From contig CM030365.1 of assembly GCA_017893485.1 (NCBI GenBank), forward strand, positions 48,605,712 to 48,669,711: a DNA stretch of 64,000 bases, given 5' to 3'. Made by a program: the position numbers and the translations under genes. Source of the DNA: Hemerocallis citrina (Eukaryota > Streptophyta > Magnoliopsida > Asparagales > Asphodelaceae). Below, one piece after another: positions 21,393-33,422 of this stretch (positions are counted from its first letter, which is position 1; each line of letters begins with the position of its first letter). The notes below the pieces were generated by a model. That model was not told the origin of the DNA, searched no databases, and saw only the letters and a program-made list of their open reading frames with translations.

Positions 21393-24300
21393 TGTCACTT
21401 TTATGCTTCAAAATCTGAAACTATAATCATTTAAAAATCTAAAATTAAAATCTTCTCAAATCTGAAAATCATATCATTCAAAACTAAAATTTATGCTAAA
21501 ATTTATATCTCTTTAAAACATAGTATTTCATCATACAAATTTGCGACTTAAACGTACGAGATCTGAAACTTAATTCTCAAAAATTGAAGTTCAAAAAAAA
21601 TCAATAATCTATAACATTAAAATGTATTATATTAATTCCTCGCCCAACCTTTTTTTAAAGGGTTTAAGTCACAAAAATAAAACTCAACAATAAATACACA
21701 AACTGGCTCCACCGGGTTTCGAACCCAAGACCAAGTACAAGGGCCCAGCGCCCAAATTCCCATCAGCTAGCCAACAACCCCAAGTGTACTTACTGTTTTA
21801 TTGAGTTCTAAGGTATTCTATAACTTGATCTTTCAGTATAGACCCTAGGTCCTATACAAAACCCAAAACCCAATAACTCACAAACCCTATCACAGTAACT
21901 CTGGTTACTATTCCCCCCATGAACAGTGAAACCCGAAACACCACAAGTGTAGCGTCCCGAATTTCTAATAAATAAATTAGAAATATGTGGCACAATGTAA
22001 CCCATGTTTTTCATTTTGTGTATTTTTTAGTGTATTTTTGGTTTTGGTGTATTTTCTCTCATGTATTCTTTCTGAACCATACATTGGAGTTTGTTTTCAA
22101 TATATATATTCGTTTTATTTCATTTTGAGCTCCTTGTGTTTGATTGATTGTCTCTTTTGTTTCGTTCTTCATTTATTTTTTTTGTTCTTTCTTCATTTTG
22201 TGTCTCGTTCTCTTTATTTTGTTCTTGGGAGCTTGAGATGGTGGTGTTTGGGCGTCCTATTTTCCAATTTTTTTGGTTTGAACCCTATTTGACTACCAAA
22301 GCCAAATTAAAAATCCCACAACCCTATTTGTTTTCCTATTTAATTGACCCAAGTCCATAACCCATTTGGTAAACCTACAACTACTCCTAATACCCATTAA
22401 CCCATTAACCCACATCCTAAACCCTATATATAAACCCATCTCCTCTCCCCATCGGCCGACATCTCCTTGCACCTCTTACACCGCCATACAAACCCTAGTT
22501 CTCTTCGCGGTGTGCTCGCTCTCGTGATCTCTCTCGCTATCTTGTTGTTTCTCGCGTACAAGAGGTTTGTGCGTGTGTGATTCGTGATTTGCGTTGGATC
22601 GTGGATTTTCGTTCATGGCTCGTTGTTGGGAATCCACTCCCGTTACTCTTAGGGTTTTGTTGTTCTTCATCTTCGGTTAAGACAAGTAACTTGTACTCCA
22701 ATTCATTTGTTTGATACAAGTCAAAAATACCACCTATAGTGTAGTTGGGTCTAGAGATGACTCTTGTTTGTGATATCCTTGATGGGTTTTGTCTCTATTG
22801 TGAAAATTTGACCATAGATGACTCACGACACAATATGGACATGAATTAACTTAGGTTTTACCCGTTCTTGATTTGGATCATGTATGTGAGACTTTTTATG
22901 AGAATTCGTATTTTGGTTGAGACCCATGTGATATAATTGGTGTGGACATGCTAGATACCCTAATTTATGATGTTTAGATACTTGATAGACTCGATTTCAT
23001 GTTTGGGTGTGTTTGGATCAATTTTCTTGAATCTATGTAAATTTTGTTTTTAAGGGAAAAATCTGTATTTCGTCGTTGTTCTGTTTTGTTTGCTGTTTTG
23101 AACTGTGTTAAAGTCAATATCTTGATTTCGGTATAAAACATGAGTTTTAGACAATTTCGTCTATTTTCAAACCCCTCTGACCTTGCTTGATTTTGATTTC
23201 GTATGACTGAGTTATAACTGTTTTAGTACAGAGGTGTCGATCTTTTCCAGATTCTGTTTTCCAGTAATTTTGATGACAAATCATTTTAAAGAACTATGCT
23301 ATATATATTATTTTGATCCAAAACTTTGGTCAGTATTTCCTTATCAAGTTAGGGATTACCCAGAATTTTGGTAAATTTTATTGATGAGTTTTATGTGTTG
23401 TTTTATGTGTTGTTTCATGCTCGTTTATGAAATCTATACTTGCTGTATTTTGCTAGTTGTTCTGTAAAGAAACTTATTTTCACTATGATTCCTTTTACTG
23501 TATGAAAAATGTTTGTGGAATATGAAAGTTAGTATATTTTATATATTTTCATATCCTTTTGGCGGAATTGGATTTTGTTTCACTGGTTGCGAGATATCAT
23601 AGTTTTCGTACAGCAGTGTTGGGAATTCCAGATTTGCCAAACTACCGTTTCTTGATGCTTTCTTATTTTTGATGACTGATCTACTTTTACTCGAAAATTT
23701 TGAAACTTAATGTTTAGATACTGGACATATAGGGAAATACCCCAGATTTTTCATGGAATTATTTAATGTGTTTTCATGCTGTTTTCCTGTTCTTGAATTC
23801 GTTTTCCCGATTTCTGGCTGAACCTATTTTCTGTATTCAAACCGATTTGGGAATTATTTAAGGATTTATATATGTAAAGATATATTTAAAAGAGTTATTT
23901 TGCAAATCTATTTACAAAATCCTAAAATCTTATTTTTCCGGCCTATAAAGGGTGGGGTGCAGCCGTCTCTTTGCTGCACAACACAAAGGAATTTCTTATT
24001 ATTATTTTCTTAAGTTTTAAAGCAAGGATCTTGGTTTTCTTGCGAAAGGAAAGATTTTCTTATTCTCTTTATTTCTCTTCGGTTGATTCTTCAATAAGGT
24101 GAGTGATATATGTTTGTTTTCTTGTTGTTCTAATCATGTTGTATGTGATTATTTATCTATTAGGAAGCATGTTAGTTGATGGTATGAAGATATGATGAAA
24201 TTTGATGAGTAGATGAATTAAAAATTAAATTCTTTCATGAAATTAGACTATTGATGGTTCAAAACCCTAATTTAATGGCTTGAGAATTGTTAAGAACCTA

Positions 24301-24933
24301 ATAAAAATCATGAGTAGGTTGCTTTCTTTCAGATTTTTACTGATTTGGTTGAGTATAATGAATGGTATGTTGTATAATGCACAATTTGATCAAAGATGAG
24401 TTCTTTACTGATGATATAGATACATACATTCTGTTTTGATGATTTTTCATGAGTAGAACTTGTTGAATGGTTGTTATGATAGCATATATTCATGAGTAAA
24501 CTATTGTGAGTGTTCGTGCATAAGTTTAATAAAATTTGCAAGATGGGTTATTGAGTTAAAAGAATCAAGTTGAGTGAAAGAGATGGATTGAGTTCGGGTC
24601 TGTTTGTGTGCAGGCCAAAAAGTGAATTTTGTGGATTTTTGAAGTTTTCGATTGATTCTTGAGTTGTTTTGGTACTGAGATTGAATTAAACCTTACACCA
24701 CTCCTATATACTAATTCTTGATGCTTAAACACATATATAGACGGATATATATACACATATGCACACATGAATATGTATCATTGTTGATGAATTGCTTAAA
24801 TTGATTTTTTTTATGTTTTCATGAAACCTTCGAGTGGATCTGAGTTATCTTCATACTGAATTGGTTTTGAACTATATACTGATCTTATTTGGTGAATTCT
24901 AATACCAAAACTGATGCTTAAATCCATATTTGA

Positions 24934-24936
<3 letters not shown>

Positions 24937-24997
<61 letters not shown>
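24937..24997. repeat. (TA)n microsatellite
   Basis: About 30 uninterrupted TA units in the B-like part of LTR-F. The right LTR-B copy has only a short ATGTATATAG stretch at the matching place, so it expanded after divergence. Confidence 0.95.
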
Positions 24998-24999
<2 letters not shown>

Positions 25000-25177
25000 C
25001 TGATTTTGAAGGATATTGTGAAAGATTCTTTTGAGATCTTCATATGTTTTGATTTGTTTTATAAACTCCTATATGTCATCATCTCAGGAAGTTTAATTTT
25101 GGTTTTACAAAGTTTTATCGTCGTATCAGTTTAAAACATGCACAAATTTTCAAACTGCGACCTGCTATAGTTGACAG

Positions 25178-25504
25178 TCGACCTAACTAAAGTCGACAGT
25201 CGGCTAGTCAGTTACTGAATTTGGGAATTTGTTTGCAATAACAGTGGACTGCTTCGTCTTTGAACTGAAGTCGACAGTCAACTGTCGATTTTATTGAATT
25301 TTGAATTTTCACAGGATAGTCGACTGACCATGTTCAATAGTCGACTGTCACTGTCCTGGCTGATGAGTTATTGAATTTCGAGTTTTTCGCAGGACAGTCG
25401 ACTGTCCATTCTCAACAGTCGACTTTCATTGTCCTTGCTGATGGGTTTTCTTGAGTTTTTGGATTTTCGCAGGACAGTCGACCGGCCATTTGCGACAGTC
25501 GACT
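25178..25504. repeat. Array of GTCGAC-centred palindromes
   Basis: Nine GTCGAC sites, many within the 14-bp perfect palindrome GACAGTCGACTGTC or close variants. Three successive pairs are each exactly 21 bp apart (25319/25340, 25397/25418, 25477/25498), and the pairs recur every 78-80 bp within a repeat that also contains TTTTCGCAGGACAG and CTGGCTGATG. The right LTR-B has four sites at 30643-30740. The array lies downstream of the inferred transcription start. Confidence 0.85.
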
Positions 25505-28500
25505 GTCATTGCTCTGGCTGATGGATTTATTGAGTTTTCTGATGTTTTCTTTAAACGATTGGTTCTTCAATATTGTAGGTTATTAATCTACTGTTTTTAA
25601 ATGACGTTTTTCTACAGATTACAGTATTTACAGAGAGTTATATTTTGTTTATAATAGAATTTTAAATGTATTCTTATGACCTTATTAAGTGAGTTATATG
25701 CGTTTTCAAAAGAATTGATGTTTTTGCAATATTTTACAACTTCAAAAATATGGTTTTCTGTTATTTAATGGATTTAATTTTTTATTTGAATTCTATTTGA
25801 GTACATTAAATGAATTTGAATTTTATTGGTTTAAGGAGTTTATTGAGATAAATGTTTTAATGATGATATTAAAAGCTTTATTGGAAGTTTTGGTGTTGAT
25901 ATTCGTTTTGTGAATCTCTAGGAGTTGAGTGGGAGTCCTGTGAACCGGCAGATGAGATTTTGTGGATTTTAACCAGTTGGGGTCATTGGGGTTGTTTTGT
26001 GAAATTAAGTCCGGCAGGATACACTAACTCTAGAGATGGGGGATTTTTTTGTTTTAATAATAACCAACTTAAGGACAGGCACTAGTGGAGATGTGATGGA
26101 ACTTAGGAAACGTAAGTATATGCTCTTGGTTTAGGTCCAACGGATGCATTCCAGGACTTGTGTGTTGTTCTGTCTCGAAAGGACATTTGTAAGTTCGCGT
26201 GTCGAGGGTCTACAGGCCTATTCACAGAGCATGTAGAAAGCATTCGCGTGTTGAGGGTCGACGGACCTATTCACAGGATGTACCTGGTGTATCTGCACGT
26301 CGAAGGTGTCGCACTCCTATTCGTGAGGTACACGGCAGGGAGGTGATTCTCCGGTTTTGTTAAGCTATTCTTACATGATGCATGCGCGTCGAGGGTTTTG
26401 ATGCCTATTCGCAATGTATTTTGGATCTTGTTTCCATCACCGTAGTAGGATTAGTTGCATAACGAGATATTTAACCCTATAAAGTGGAGAACGATAAGGG
26501 CTTGCACCGGACCTATGTATTGTGGGATGCATAAAATCCGACAAGTATGCATTAGACAGTCATCATATAGCATCCGTATTTTCTTGACTTGGTTTTATGC
26601 ATGGAGTTTTCTGTTTTCCTACACTTGACACTTAGTCTAGTTTCACTGATGTTTTCATATTTCATTTATTATTATTTATTATTTCATTTATTCTTGCTGT
26701 TGGTACATGTTGTTTATGACTTTATCTTTTATGTTTTATTTATGTTGCTTTTCTTTTTATGTCCCTCACACCGTTATGGCTGACCCCTATAGTTTTGAGG
26801 ATTAGGGTTATCTCTAGCCTCATGTTTTACAGGTAGGTACCATAGCTTGGGATTTTGATGCTTGAGATAGAATGATGTTATGGCTTATGTAAATTGTAAA
26901 AGAATGTGTTGTAAGATAAAGAAAAGATTGTAATTCAAGGTGTTTGTTTTCCGCTATGTTTTGTAAAAGAATTGATGTAATAAAAGTTGAAAAAAAAATC
27001 TGTATTTTGGCTACGTTTACTATTACAATTAGGGTTGATGCTGAGAATTGTGTCACGTATTTCTGAGATGTCATATTGGAAATTCAGGGCACTACAGGGT
27101 TGTCTTCACGACATCTGGTTGCAGGTTGCCGTCTGGATATTCAGTTCCACATTTTGCCTCCCCGACATCCAGTTGCAATTTGCCTCCATTGACGTCTAGT
27201 TGCATATTTGCCATCTCGACATTAGGTTGCACCGAAATGGTGAAATTGAAGATGTAACCTTCCATATGGATAGGGATATTGGACATTTAATTTAAATATG
27301 ATGTTATGTTTTGAAATTCGTGATATAAAAATAGTAGCAAAAGTAAGAAATGGAGTCGAAAGTCACACAGTGGAATATTAAAATAGATGTATAAATTATA
27401 AATATCAAACACAATAGTACAAATTAGTATTAGTAAAAATGATTTATAAAGGTAAGGAAAAAAATGGAATGAAATACATGAATAAGCACAAATGCAAATG
27501 TGGATGAGAAAATAAATATGCAGTGTAGTAAATTTACACAATAAATATGTCATAAAATATATATAGTAATGTAGGGATTAAACAAATATAAAATGATATG
27601 CATAGCAAGTATATTGAAATATATGGTACATATAAAGTAATTAGTGGGAAGAACATGTAGAAATCAAGAATGTAATGATAATAAAAATTAAGTAAAATAT
27701 AAGTAGTAAGTGCATATAGTACATTCGAGAAGTATAAAGCAACAAAATTAATAAGTAGCTATAAATGGTGAAAAGTAAATATAACAAAAGCAGTAAACAT
27801 TAAGTAATAATAAAGGTATTGAATATAAGGTGCAAAGACATAATTAATAATAAAAATTTAAATGTGCAGAAATATAATATATTTTTATGAGTAAAATATT
27901 ACAATCAAGTTTAAATGTTCAGAAATAAATAAGACAATACAAAATAATGAAAAGTATAGTATCGAAAAATCCAAGTATATATATAAAATGAAAATAAATA
28001 TGCAAAAATCAAATTTTATAATAGAGTAAAAACAATAATGAAAGAAAATAAGAGTAGCAATAATAACTTAACACGTAGTAATTCAAAACTTAATGTAATA
28101 TGTAAAAGTAATAACAAAATATACGAGTAACGAAAAAGTGCATGAAAGTAAGAAGAATAAAACGTCAAGAAAGAAATGAGTAAGAGTTGCAAAAAAAAAA
28201 TGGGCTTGTGAAATGCTAAAGGATGCACTGTTGAATTACAATAAAAGTTGCAAAATAATAATTTGGACAAAAGAACAAAAGTAAAAATCCAATAGTAAGG
28301 TCATAGAAACAAATTTAAAAGAAAACAAGACAATTAATGAAAGCTTAATGTTTGTACTAACGAATAGAAATAATATAAACTCGGTTAGAGATGTAGAAAC
28401 TAAAAATAAAATCAATCACTGACAAAAAAAGAAACCGAATAAAAAGTAAAAATAAGTTAATTACACAAAAATTACCTAGTAAGCAAACAAATGTAAAACA

Positions 28501-28916
28501 TTAAAAGTGATAGGATACAAGAGTGGGAACTACAAAACTAAGGAACATTAAAAAAATACGAGAGAATAAATGATTAAAAGAATGTAGTGGAAGATAATCA
28601 AATTTAATAATTGAAAAAATTACTAGTGAAAATCATAGAATCCAAAAATTATACACAATGAGTAAAATAGGAAAAGATATAGTGAATATTAGTAAGTAAG
28701 AAAAGATACAAGTTGAAGGGGTAATACCTTACATAATAAAATATCAAATGCATAAAGTAAAAAATTAAAAAAAAAACTAGTGAGAAAAGTATACGCTTTA
28801 TGCAAAAAATAACCAATACAATTGCGATAAAGAAATTTTATTCAAGTCTAAGCATACAAACATTCTAAATCTCACTACAGGCCTTCATGATCAAACAATC
28901 AAGTCACACACATCAG

Positions 28917-29050
28917 ATGTCCACCAAGGTACTCACACTTCTAATGTCCACCTAGGTATTCATACATTTAATGTCCACTTGTGTACTCACACATCTTATG
29001 TCCACCTAGGTTCTCACACATCAAATGTCCATTTATGTGTATTCCCCATA
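28917..29050. repeat. 27-bp minisatellite in element B
   Basis: Units ATGTCCAC.. start exactly every 27 bp (28917, 28944, 28971, 28998, 29025). The period is a multiple of three; the minus strand reads a 9-residue motif close to CEYLGGH, with stops in two units. Confidence 0.9.
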
Positions 29051-29080
29051 CTATGTTTAAAATTACCAATTGAAGCATGC

Positions 29081-29090
29081 ACTGATACCA
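29081..29090 (-). promoter_or_regulatory. Element B primer-binding site
   Basis: Minus strand TGGTATCAGT four bases inside the LTR end at 29095. It matches the first nine bases of the initiator Met-tRNA primer site (TGGTATCAGAGC) and then diverges. It orients the element and marks 29095-33422 as its 5' LTR. Confidence 0.7.
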
Positions 29091-29094
29091 ACTC

Positions 29095-32000
29095 TGTAGC
29101 GCCCCGAATTTCCAATAAATAAAACTAGAACTACGTGGCACAATTTTCAAAATCAACTTCAATGTAATCATAAACATAGAAACCAAATACAGAGAAAATT
29201 AAAACTTTTTATTACATTAATTTTTTACAAAGCACAACGGAAATTAAACACCTTGAATTACAATTTCTTTCTTTTACAACACATTCTTTTACAATTTGTC
29301 TAAGCCATATTATCATTCTACCACATGCATCCAAATCCCAAGCTATAGGTACCTACCTGTAAAACATGAGGCTAGAGATAACCCTAACCCCCAAAACTGC
29401 AGGGGTCAGCCATAACGGTATGAGTGACATAAAAATAAAAGCAACATAAATAAAGCATAAAGGGTAAAGTCATAAACAATATGTATCAACAGTAAGAATA
29501 AATGAAAAGAATATGAAATAACAATAAATAAAATATGAAAACATCAAGTGAAACTAGACTAAGTATCAAGTGTAGAAAAACAGGAAACAACATGCATAAA
29601 ACCAAGTCAAGAAAACACTAATGCTATATGTTGACTCTCTAATGCACACTTGTCAGATTCTATGCATCCCACTCTACATAGGTCCGGTGCAAGCCCTTAA
29701 CGATCTCCACTTGATAGGATTTAATCCCTCGTTATGCAACCAATCCTACTACGATGACTAGTACGAGATTTAGATATTCTGCTAGTATCGGTTCTCGCCA
29801 TTGGAATACTAGAGGCCAATCCCATTCCGCAGATCATTCTGTGGCATATTCATCCATCGTCCCGAAAAACTGGGGATTACCTCACTCCACAGGTCATCCT
29901 GGAACTCTCATTGCACAAACATCCCATGAGTATCGCTCTCGTTCTCGGAATACTGGAGATCAATCCCACTCTGCGGATCACTCTGTGGCCCTTTCGTCCA
30001 TTGTTCCGGAAAACTGAGGAATATCTCACTCCTTGGATCATCCTGGAGTCCATAACTCACGTTTGCACTCATTTCATCATATCACCATCTAGTGTCTGTC
30101 CTTATCTTGTTAAGTTAATTAATTATTTACAAATCTTCTAGAGTTGGTGTACCCTGCCAGGACTTAACTCAACTGATATACAACAAGGCTACAACTGGCC
30201 AAACCACAAAACCTCAACTGCCAGTGTACTAAGGTCCCACTCGCCCTCTAAAGACTCACAACTCAACCATCAACACAAAAACTTTCATTAAAACTCTCAA
30301 TTTCATTATCAAACTTCTAAAAATCAACAAATCCAAATTCACTTAATATACTCACAGATTTCAGAATTTGAAATAAAGTATTAAATTCGTTAAATAACTG
30401 AGAATCATATTTTAAAGTCATAGAAAATCACAATATATCAATCCCTTCGAAAGCTGTATATATTTCACTTTATAAAGTCGTAGAAATACAATTTAAATTC
30501 TATTATAATCAAATTATAGCTCTCTGTAAAATACTGTAATCTGTAGTAAAAACTTCATCTAGAATGGTAGAAATATCGAAGAAATAATCATTTAAAGAAA
30601 ACATCAGAAAACTCAAGAAACCCATCAGCCAGAACAATGACAGTCGACTGTCGAAATGGCCGGTCGACTGTCCTGCGAAAATTCGAAATTCAAGAATTGT
30701 CAGTCGACTGCCACTTTTAGTTCAAAAGTGGTCGGTCGACTGTCAAGTCCAAAAATCTGCCACTTTAAATTTCATGCACATTTTACTGATACTTCTATAA
30801 TTCTTTGTAAAATCTTAAATTTGCAAAACCAAGTTCCTTAGATGACTAAATATAACTTGTATAACATATAAGAGTTCATAAAACAAATCAAAATCACATC
30901 AAGGTCATAAAAGAGAAAATTTTCACAAAATTTTCATAACAGTGAGATGAATATGTACATATGTATATAGATGTGTTCTAGCATCAGTTAAAGCATCAAA
31001 TCCATCAAATATGAGTAGTATAATGTTTAGATTCAATCTTAGCATTAAAACAATCAAAATCCAATTGAAAACTTCATAAAAATCACAAAATTCCACTTTC
31101 GGCCATTAACCATCAGACCTAAAGATTACAACCCCTTCTTTACTTCAAGAATTGATATTTTTGACCCAATGACTCCTTTCACAACTTGTTATGCACATAC
31201 CCCAACTAATTACATTAGTTCACCTCATGATTACAAGTAATTACCCCATGTATTAGTCAAGTTTTATTCTCCCAAACGTCAAGAACAAATCATGTATATA
31301 CATATACAGTAAAGAACCCTACTTTATTCACATTTATGCATCATCATCATACAATCTCATAAAATATGTTCAAATCAGCTAGCATACGAAAGAAAACAAC
31401 CTACCCATGTTTTCTACTAGGTTCTTAACAATCTCAAGTAATTTTCATTAATGAGATAATAACCTACCTGTATTTTATTAATGAGAAAATAACCAACTAT
31501 AAGTTCAGTTTTTTATGATTGTACTGTCTGATAAACAAGCATTGTATTCTTGTGTGAAACAACTCTAGGATGATTAGGCAATTCGGACTCCCCTATGGAG
31601 CTTTTCTCTGATTTATGATCACTAAACAATATATCCAAGATATCATTTTCATCAAATAATAAACGAATAAAATGTAGTGAAACAACAACCAATAGAATCT
31701 AGATGAAGAATAATCTTCAATTATCTAACTTGAACTATTGCTTTTCTCTAAGCATAATTACGCAAGCATCCAAGTTAACTAAGTCAAAAGCCCCAACTAA
31801 AGACTAACTAAAGTTTTGCTCAGTGATTGTTAGATTCAGTGGGTTTCAAGACTAAGTTCTTAGCATTGTCAAATTCAAACTAAATTAATTTCTTCACATC
31901 AACATCCGATCTTATTATTAATTTGCTCATAAGAATCAATGAATCCGATCTTAGGTTGCATAACTGGATTGGTCTTTCGCCATAACCAAGTCATCAATGA

Positions 32001-33422
32001 AGCTTCTTAAAGATACTGACTCTCTATTAAGAGATCAAAGAGAAAAGAGATGCTTAAATAAGAAAATTGAGGTCGAGAAAAACATATACAAATTTAGTCA
32101 CATGCTGAGAATGATATCACAAAATAAGAGAGCCTTGTGACCTAACTAAGGTTTTTAATCATCAATAGCATAGTTTTAATGAAAAGATTCAATCTTTATT
32201 CATCCATCTTTCAATAATTCATTATATCATCATACGATCCCTAACACGCTTTCTAATAGACAAATCATCACATACAACAAAAAGAAATCAACATATGTCA
32301 CTCACCTGAATGAAGAAATCAGCCGAATTAATAAACAATAAGAAAAAGTTCTTCTTTTGCAAAATCCAAGATCATCGCTTTGAAACTCCAAGAAAACCAA
32401 TAGTAAAAAATATATTTTTTATTTTTGCAGAGGAGAGGGACGCCTGTAGTGGCCATAATATAGGCAGAAATCTGGAGTTTTTAGGGTTTTACAAGTTTAT
32501 GGAAATATCCCTTAACAAATTATTACTTTACATATATAAACCTTTCTTTAATAAAATAGTTAAATAATCAAATAAATTAAAATAAAACCAAATCCTTTTA
32601 CTACTGAGTTATCCCACCATCAACCAGAGCCCAAAAATTTTATATAAAAAAAAATCGGATTTGTTCTCAAAGTGGTAATTTTGCATAAAAATCCCTTTCT
32701 TTGTAATATTTGCAAATATATCATAAAATATTCGTAAAAATTCAAAAAATTCAGAAATAGTATCTACTAATACATATTAGATTTTTCAATCAAATTTATG
32801 ACTTTTACTTTCCAAGAAAAATATTTGCACAAGATCCATCATAAATTTCATATTTACAAAAATACCATATTTGTTTAAATCTTTACAAAATAAACTCTAA
32901 ATATATTTTAAATATATTTTATTTTTAATAATGATCTTGGCCAGTCGAAAAGCAGCAAAAACAAATTTTCATTATTTGTTTGAGATCCAAATCGGCTTTT
33001 TACATAAAAGCCCATCTCTTTCGAAATATTTATAAAAATAGTTTCTTTATTCAGGAAGATCCAAAAATTTAGGATATATTTAATTATAAATATGAGAATT
33101 TATTCATAAATCTAAAAGTGGAGATTTGCACCCCCCCCCCAAAAAAAATATATATATTTGCACATGTTTCGCACGTGTAAAATTAAAAAATTTGTAAAAT
33201 AGTCAAATTAATTTAAATAAATCTGAAAATAAAAATATCATAAATAAATGTGGAAAATCAATCTTTAACCATAAAAATTTAAGAATTCAATATTTGCTGA
33301 CTCTGCACATGTGTTACACGTGCAAAATTGCAATTCAAGAAAATAGTCAAAATAGTCAACTTTACCAATATAATATTATTTAGTAACGCAAAATAAATCA
33401 TTTCATTTTTCGGGTTGTTACA
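29095..33422 (-). repeat. Element B 5' LTR
   Basis: TGTAGCGCCCCG at 29095 to GGTTGTTACA at 33422, followed by acaag. Contains the conserved 3'-proximal block (29628-29757), four GTCGAC palindromes (30643-30740), a leader donor CAG|GTGAGT at 32305 (minus) and CACGTG-type motifs near 33172 and 33317. A C10 run at 33130 borders an A-rich stretch. ORFs in it are short and uncharacteristic. Similar, in opposite orientation, to 23850-27096. Confidence 0.85.

Larger units (their letters stand above)
21996..27096 (+). mobile_element. LTR-F: chimeric LTR (C-like 5' part, B-like 3' part)
   Basis: Starts TGTAACCCATG at 21996 right after cacaa and ends GGGCACTACA at 27096. The first 1.85 kb resembles LTR-C: the same start, a promoter region (TATATATAAACCC near 22425) and the GACAAGTAACTTGTACT leader. 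From about 23850 it resembles LTR-B in reverse orientation to the copy at 29095: TATA at about 23945, leader donor AAG|GTGAGT at 24099, GTCGAC palindrome array, conserved 3' block at 26436-26565 and a matching last 50 bp. It thus holds two promoter-like regions. No matching duplication is seen at 27097 (gggtt), so it may be truncated or recombinant. Confidence 0.6.
27097..29094 (-). other. Element B interior: non-coding, A-rich, with minisatellites
   Basis: No gag or pol similarity on either strand. 27107-27235 is a degenerate repeat of about 27 bp (GACATCYAGTTGCA.. TTTGCC). 27290-28830 is a monotonous A-rich tract with few C residues on the plus strand and no ORF above 90 codons. 28917-29050 is a 27-bp minisatellite of four full units plus a partial one (starting 28917, 28944, 28971, 28998, 29025; ATGTCCACCTAGGTACTCACA-type). 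Primer-binding site at 29081-29090. Nothing else recognised. Confidence 0.7.
21948..33422 (-). mobile_element. Element B: LARD-like retrotransposon with disrupted left LTR
   Basis: Right LTR 29095-33422 (4328 bp, TGTAGCGCCCC...GGTTGTTACA) is followed leftwards by an initiator-Met-like primer site, so it is the 5' LTR of a minus-strand element. The other end is the 48-bp match to the same LTR end at 21948-21995. The duplication acaag flanks the whole (21943-21947 and 33423-33427). Most of the left LTR is replaced by a plus-strand chimeric LTR (LTR-F). The 2-kb interior (27097-29094) has no gag or pol. Large LTRs with a non-coding interior suggest a LARD-type non-autonomous element. Confidence 0.7.

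Noticed and set aside
21987..22292. 101-codon hydrophobic ORF, possibly env-like
   Set aside because: The hydrophobicity reflects T-rich LTR start sequence; the position is U3 of LTR-F and there is no envelope pattern or partner gag-pol.
26589..26783. Short hydrophobic ORF
   Set aside because: Low-complexity T-rich LTR sequence, not open in the related LTR-B copy.
29754..30017. 87-codon repetitive ORF in LTR-B
   Set aside because: It comes from a degenerate DNA tandem repeat in the LTR; not preserved as a frame in LTR-F.
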